In this document: positions 59,901 through 64,000 of the stretch, piece after piece
Numbering within the stretch: position 1 is the stretch's first letter
Layout: each line of letters opens with the position of its first letter
Source: Motacilla alba alba
Lineage: Eukaryota; Chordata; Aves; Passeriformes; Motacillidae
Length of the DNA stretch: 64,000 bases
Assembly: GCF_015832195.1 (NCBI RefSeq)
Contig: NC_052034.1
Location: 2,939,501 to 3,003,500, forward strand
Direction: 5' to 3'
Notes under the pieces: generated by a model
Told to the model about the DNA's origin: nothing
The model's input: the letters and a program-made list of their open reading frames with translations, nothing else
The model's database searches: none
Translations under genes and position numbers: made by a program

Positions 59901-60613
59901 AGCTCAACATCCAAAAACTATTTGGTGAAAAACCAGATTAACTGAAACCGGTTTATGCACGACAAAGTTACTGCTCCGGGTCCCTCCGAATAACGGGAGC
60001 TCACTTTCCGCAGGGATTTCCAAAGACGTGCCGCGATGCCGTCAGGAGGGAGAGGAGCTTCCCTTGCAGCCAGGCTTTGTGTAAAGCCCCGGCCGCCCCG
60101 GTTCCCGGCGGGACCCTTCCCTCCCGGTGCAGACCCGGACACGACAACGGCCGGAGGGCTCGGCTACAACGCGGCGAAACGGCGGGCGGTCCTTCCGAGC
60201 CATTCCCCGCTCCCAGACGCGGTTTCCACCCTCGTTTCCCCGCGGGATGCGCGGGGTCGCGGGCGGAGCAGCGCGGCGGCTCCGAAGGGCAGCGGCTCCG
60301 CGGGGCCCCGCACCTGCCGGGCCGGGCGGCGGGGTCCCGGAGGCTGCCGGTGCCGCGGTCCCGGAGGCTGCGGAGGGCGCCGGCAGGGCAGGGAGGGGCC
60401 GGTACTCACCGCGGCGGAGGGCGCGGGCGGCTCGGGCTCCGGGAGCCCGTTGGCGGCGGCGCGGTCGGGGCTGCCCGAGGAGAGCAGCCAGGGCGGCGGG
60501 GCCGGGCCGGGGCTGGGGGGCAGCCCGGAGTCGGGGCTGTCGAGGCCGGAGTCGCCCCGCTTCCTCATGTCCGGGAGGTCGGGCACCTCCCGCAGGCTGA
60601 GCCGCCCCACCAT
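56573..60613 (-). CDS. RFLNB: RFLNB (refilin B, FAM101B) complete gene
   Basis: Minus-strand exons 60613-60410, 59046-58937 and 56903-56573 join in phase to encode 214 residues, the same length as human refilin B. Refilins bind filamin A/B, convert filamin into an actin bundler and organise perinuclear actin; refilin B also acts in chondrocyte and epithelial differentiation. Residues 1-68 form a proline/serine-rich N-terminus with DSGLDS at 21-26, a match to the DSGxxS phosphodegron of the kind linked to the short half-life of refilins. Residues 88 to the end form the conserved refilin domain, including LCPLSFGEGVEFDPLPPKEI, RFEPRHRP, TVYTTTLDYNCRK and RRFLSSVELE. The gene starts in a CpG island. 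Order and strand match human 17p13.3. Confidence 0.97.
56930..57393 (-). mobile_element. CR1 LINE 3' fragment, 5'-truncated, same strand as RFLNB
   Basis: Read on the minus strand this has the typical CR1 3' region: a GAGGATGTAGT-like stretch, TTAGGAAAAAGCTTTTTACA, then GGAATGGTCTGCCTGGGGAG, GTGGTGGAGCCACCATCCCT, and the GATCTCTTCCAACCCAGTGAT end. The terminal ATTCT-type repeats are worn. It is about 460 bases, 5'-truncated and diverged, as usual for avian CR1 copies. It lies in RFLNB intron 2, next to the exon 3 acceptor. Confidence 0.9.
57394..58936. other. RFLNB intron 2, remainder
   Basis: No coding frame or clear repeat recognised beyond the CR1 fragment. Confidence 0.5.
58937..59046 (-). 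CDS. RFLNB: RFLNB coding exon 2
   Basis: The acceptor TTTCTTTTGCAG is followed by 36 codons, SSVFSPSPVLSSCPPR then LCPLSFGEGVEFDPLPPKEI, and two bases of an Arg codon before donor GTAAAT. The second half is nearly identical to the refilin consensus. Confidence 0.96.
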
Positions 60614-60760
60614 GGCCGAGCCGCCGGTGCCTGCCCCGGCCCGGCCCCTGCCCGCGCTGCGCTCCCCGCGCCGGCTGCGCCCGGGCGGCGGCGGCGGCGG
60701 GCGGGGCGGCCGCGGGGCCGGGAGGGGCGGCCACAGGGGCGGGGCGTGCCCGGCCCGTGT
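59990..60760. promoter_or_regulatory. CpG island over RFLNB exon 1 and promoter
   Basis: Very high GC and CpG density covering exon 1, the start of intron 1 and about 150 bases upstream of the start codon. No TATA box is evident. The long plus-strand ORFs here are artefacts of missing stop codons in GC-rich sequence. Confidence 0.85.
60410..60613 (-). CDS. RFLNB: RFLNB coding exon 1
   Basis: The ATG at 60613-60611 in GCCATGG context starts MVGRLSLREVPDLPDMRKRG, closely matching the refilin B N-terminus. 68 full codons run to PSAA, then donor GTGAGT at 60409. The segment DSGLDSPDSGLPPSP is conserved in the family. Very GC-rich, within the CpG island, so other frames are also open. Confidence 0.96.
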
Positions 60761-61082
60761 CCCACCGGGGTCACCGCGTCCCACCCGTGTCCCTGTGTGC
60801 CACCCGTGTCCCCGTATCCCACCCGTGTCCCTTTATCCCACCCGTGTCCCCGTGTCCCACCAGTGTCACCGTGTCCCACCCGTGTCCCTGTGTCCCACCG
60901 GTGTCACCGCGTCCCTGTGTGCCACCCGTGTCCTTGTATCCCACCCGTGTACCATCGGTGTCACCGTGTCCCACCCGTGTCCCTGTGTGCCACCCGTGTC
61001 CCTGTGTGCCACCCGTGCCCCTGTGTCCCACTCATGTCCCTGTGTGCCACCCGTGTCCCCGTGTCCCACTGCTGTCCCCGTC
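60757..61082. repeat. 19-bp minisatellite upstream of RFLNB
   Basis: Units of the form GTGT(C/G)CCACCCGTGTCCC(C/T) repeat every 19 bases about 16 times with substitutions and a few indels (a shorter unit near 60,908 and another near 60,950). Because 19 is not a multiple of 3 the repeat stays open in all three plus frames, which explains several overlapping Pro/Cys/Val-rich ORFs. It starts about 145 bases upstream of the RFLNB start codon. Confidence 0.93.
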
Positions 61083-61254
61083 CCCCGGGCTCTCCCCGTC
61101 CTCCCGGCGCTCGCCGTTGTCCCGCAGTTCCTGCCCTCCTGGTGACCCCGTTCCCGCACCCCCGTCCTGCCCCCTCGCTCGGAATTCGAGGTGGCGGTGT
61201 CACCGTCCCTGGGTAAAGGCAGACCGGACTCAGCGCTCTGGGGGGGCTGACAAG

Positions 61255-61332
61255 GTGGGGATGGGTCCCGGGTTGGACTCGATGATCTCGGAGGTTTTTT
61301 CCAACCTCAATGATTGTGGGATTCTGTGGAAG
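61255..61332 (+). mobile_element. CR1 LINE 3' tail fragment
   Basis: GGTTGGACTCGATGATCTCG and the following GAGGTTTTTTCCAACCTCAA then TGATTGTGGGATTCTGTG match the extreme 3' end of CR1 on the plus strand, including the ATTCTGTG terminal repeat. Only about 75 bases are retained. Confidence 0.9.
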
Positions 61333-63780
61333 CATGCCCCATGAGCTGCCCTCCACGCATCCCGGTCCAACCCACAGTACACCATCCCAATGCGCTGCCA
61401 GCACGGATTTTGGGGAGCACTGAAAGAGCTGCCAGATCCTGGTGGGCTGCCCCCACCTCCAGGGAGCTTTCCCCAACAGCAGGGATTTTGGCAGCCGGGT
61501 TAAGCCCCCCAAATTCTCCCTCCAGGCTCTTTCTCCCTCCCCACTCCCGAGCATTCAGGCTCAGGCAGCAGCACTACTGCCCCTAATTGCATTTTTCAAG
61601 CAAAGCTGCCGAAGCCGAAACAAGAGAACAGAAGGAAACGGTCTTTGTAGCACTACAGGAGAGTGAGGGAACCTTTTTTGGAAAATCCTAATGAAATAAT
61701 TGCGCCATGTCATCAGATTTGGTGGGGGAATACTCTCGTGGAGGGAAAGCAACTCTGCAGCCGGCCAAAGTCAACACTCCCCTGCACAGAAAGCAGCAGT
61801 CTGGGCTGATGGGCCCAGCACAAGTGAACCCAAACCTCTGAAAAAAATTCCTTCCCTGCCCCAAAATTAAAAGCAGAGCAGAACTTTCAGCCGTAGGCGT
61901 CTGTGGTTTGCAGCTATGCGGTGCTGGGAACTCCGGAGACTTCCTCAAGGAATTTACATTCCTTTGAAGAAATACTATGAGGCTGTTTGTCTTCGCTGAA
62001 AAATGCAGATGGAAAGAAAAGGAACATTAAGAATTTTGACTGAAATCTTTGGGGTCTGAGCAAATGTGCTGGACAGGTGTTTTCTTCCTTCTAATTTAAG
62101 TGTATCCCCCCCAAAAAAGAGATGTTGGTCTCTGCAAGCAATAGGAAAACTGATCAGTCCTCGCTCCAAAATCTCCCATAAAAGCCTTTTATGAAATCAG
62201 ATGCCTTGGAAGGCACTGGAGCAGTTTCCAGATGAACACAATCATCATTTCAGAGCTGCTGTGCAGCTCCTGGGTGAAAACCCACGCTGCCAACAACCCA
62301 CTAACTGCAATTTAGGAGGGGAGAGCTTGTGGCACATCCCAGCAGTCACCTCTGGGAGCTGTGGGTGCTCCCACAGCCACTCCCATGGGGATCAGGGTCC
62401 AAGAGAGAGAGATCTCACTGCCTGGGGTAAGCAGAGCTCCTGGAAATCTTTCTGCTCCTTATTTACCAGCAAAAAAAACCCTCCCATTCTGGCGTGGCTT
62501 GACACAAAAGGTGATTTTTTTGTGCCCTTCCAGGTTCTCATTTCTGAGCTTTGCAGCCCACCCGAGGGTCTCCTGTAGCACCAACATCCAGACTTGCCAA
62601 TCTGCCTGCTAGGATGAAAAGGAAGTGTTTCAGCAGAATTTTAACTGCTCAATAACTCAAATACTGTTGAGTCACTGTGTGCAGGGGCTCTGCTTTTTCA
62701 GGACGTGTACTCTGCCCCCTCGGAAAGTCTGACTGGTTTTAAGTCTCAAACTGTACCAACCTGCGCCATCCCTGATGGCATTGGAAATATTTTCCCCTGC
62801 CTGTTTGTCCACATTATTTACACTTTAACTGCCCACACACAGGCAGGATGGGGCAGATAAAAGTCTCTTATCAAGATCCTCCTTCCATAAAGGACTTTCC
62901 ACCAGGCCGAGCATGCTCGGCTTACTCAGCGACCGAACCACAGGCGATGCCACGCGACAGCCCCACTGCTGGGAGAGGATCTGAACCAAACCAAACCAAA
63001 AGGAGCTGAAAACGATGGAAAGTTCTTTCCAGAGGATGGGAAGTGCCAGGCTGTGTCACAGAGGAGCTGTGCTCACCCAGCACTGGGACTGAGGGCAGGG
63101 ACGAGCGCCGACAGCACGTGGCTGGAGCTGCATGGGTTTCATCAGCTTTTACAGCCCTGCTGCCACCGCCCTCGTGGAGCCAAGCAGAGGCTCGTGGAGG
63201 CTTGGACATCGTCACTTGGATGCTCAGAGTGCTGGCTGTAAATCTGGGGGAAGAAAGGAACACCCAGCGCCCGGCTGCTCCTGCCCAAGGGCGGAGGGGG
63301 CAGGACCGCCAGGAGAAAAGCAAATGAGTCATTAATTCTCCGAGCGAAAGGAGCTGCTCCGGCGTCATGCAGAGCGTGGAAAAAGGCACTAGCCCTTAAT
63401 TAATTCCCAAGGAAAAATTAGGATCTCTCGGAAATCGCTCCCGCAGTGGCAGACAGCAGCAACGATGTGATTATTTAGGGGCACAAGGTCGGGAGCACTG
63501 AGCCACCCACGCGCTGCAGGGAGCTGCTGTGAGTGTGGATGCTGCCAGAGAAGGTGGAAAAGGCAGAGAGGAGCTGCAGGAGCAGATGGACAGCAGGGAG
63601 TGCTGGGTCCAGCACAGTTTGGGTGAGGTCCATCCCAGCCACTGGGATTTGCAGCCATACAGAAACACCCAGCAAGGAGCATCAGTAACCATTTAATTCA
63701 CGTTAGTGTCACACCCCACGTACAGCCAGAATTACAGCCCGGCCTGAAACCATAAAAAGTGGCATTTTGTACAGAAAACA
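61333..63780. other. Intergenic stretch right of RFLNB
   Basis: No conserved coding frame found. A short (CCAAA)n run lies near 62,986-63,001. In human the next gene on this side is VPS53, on the same strand as RFLNB. Confidence 0.4.
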
Positions 63781-63791
63781 CATAATCATCC

Positions 63792-63797
63792 TTTATT
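63792..63797 (-). terminator. Candidate poly(A) signal of a minus-strand gene entering from the right
   Basis: AATAAA on the minus strand; the bases to its right up to the window edge are AT-rich, non-repetitive and 3'-UTR-like. By synteny the gene could be VPS53, but no coding exon is visible, so both the signal and the identity are tentative. Confidence 0.25.
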
Positions 63798-64000
63798 CCC
63801 CAAAGCTGTAAACTCCAAAGAGCTAATGCACAAATAGAGACCTGCCAAATCTAATAAACACCCAAGAGCCAGAGGCACAAAACTCTTACACCAGAAGTAG
63901 GAAACTGTGGATTTGCTCTCTGAAAGTGGAACTCCAAACACTCAGCCCTGTAGCATTCTTCAAAGGCTGAAACTAAAAATTCATTTCTCCTTTTATTTCC

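Noticed and set aside
60042..60784. Other minus-strand frames over RFLNB exon 1
   Set aside because: Only one frame encodes the refilin N-terminus; the alternate 230-codon frame is a GC-rich shadow.
60036..61216. Overlapping plus-strand ORFs of 369 and 379 codons
   Set aside because: They lie antisense to RFLNB exon 1 in the CpG island and run into the 19-bp minisatellite, which is open in all frames. The sequence is low in complexity and has no domain.
1..64000. CRISPR arrays, bacterial operons, tRNA or rRNA genes
   Set aside because: The tandem arrays have no unique spacers, and no cloverleaf or rRNA-like sequence was recognised. The gene structure is eukaryotic.

Overview
The window is vertebrate nuclear DNA, almost certainly from a bird. 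It has short exons with canonical GT/AG splice sites, compact introns, CpG-island promoters and CR1-type LINE fragments, and no Alu or L1. No bacterial, viral or plastid gene organisation was seen. Most open reading frames longer than 60 codons are chance ORFs in GC-rich intron DNA, CpG islands or minisatellites.

Three genes could be reconstructed exon by exon. (1) RPH3AL (Noc2, a Rab3/Rab27 effector of regulated exocytosis) is on the minus strand. Seven coding exons between 40,358 and 20,212 join with consistent phases and give 299 residues plus one base; the short last coding exon was not found. (2) LIAT1 (ligand of the arginyltransferase ATE1; C17orf97 in human) is on the plus strand. Its terminal exon at about 52,071-52,450 carries the conserved C-terminal domain, and a phase-compatible upstream exon may lie at 51,171-51,300. 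(3) RFLNB (refilin B, FAM101B, a filamin-binding actin organiser) is on the minus strand. All three coding exons, 60,613 to 56,573, were found and give a complete 214-residue protein. The order RPH3AL(-), LIAT1(+), RFLNB(-) matches human 17p13.3 as I know it, which supports the LIAT1 call.

Layout: 1-210 is a CpG-rich edge, possibly the promoter of a left neighbour (DOC2B by synteny). 0.2-20.2 kb is non-coding and probably holds the RPH3AL 3' end; it also has a candidate conserved element with two POU octamers. 20.2-40.4 kb holds the RPH3AL coding exons, with 53-bp and 29-bp minisatellites and a telomere-like tract in introns. 40.4-47.9 kb is probably RPH3AL first intron, with AT-rich tracts and a 26/29-bp minisatellite. 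47.9-48.4 kb is a CpG island that could serve RPH3AL, LIAT1 or both. It is flanked by a 41-bp minisatellite whose unit joins an E-box to a GATA motif, then by an A/C-only tract. 51-52.5 kb is LIAT1. 54-60.6 kb is RFLNB, with a CR1 ending about 26 bp before its last exon. 60.0-60.8 kb is the RFLNB CpG island, bounded by a 19-bp minisatellite. 61.3-64 kb is intergenic with a candidate minus-strand poly(A) site at the right edge.

The three genes act in separate cellular processes (secretion, arginylation, actin/filamin). I see no sign of a new multi-gene system. The most unusual material is the set of promoter-adjacent minisatellites and the transposon next to a splice site.
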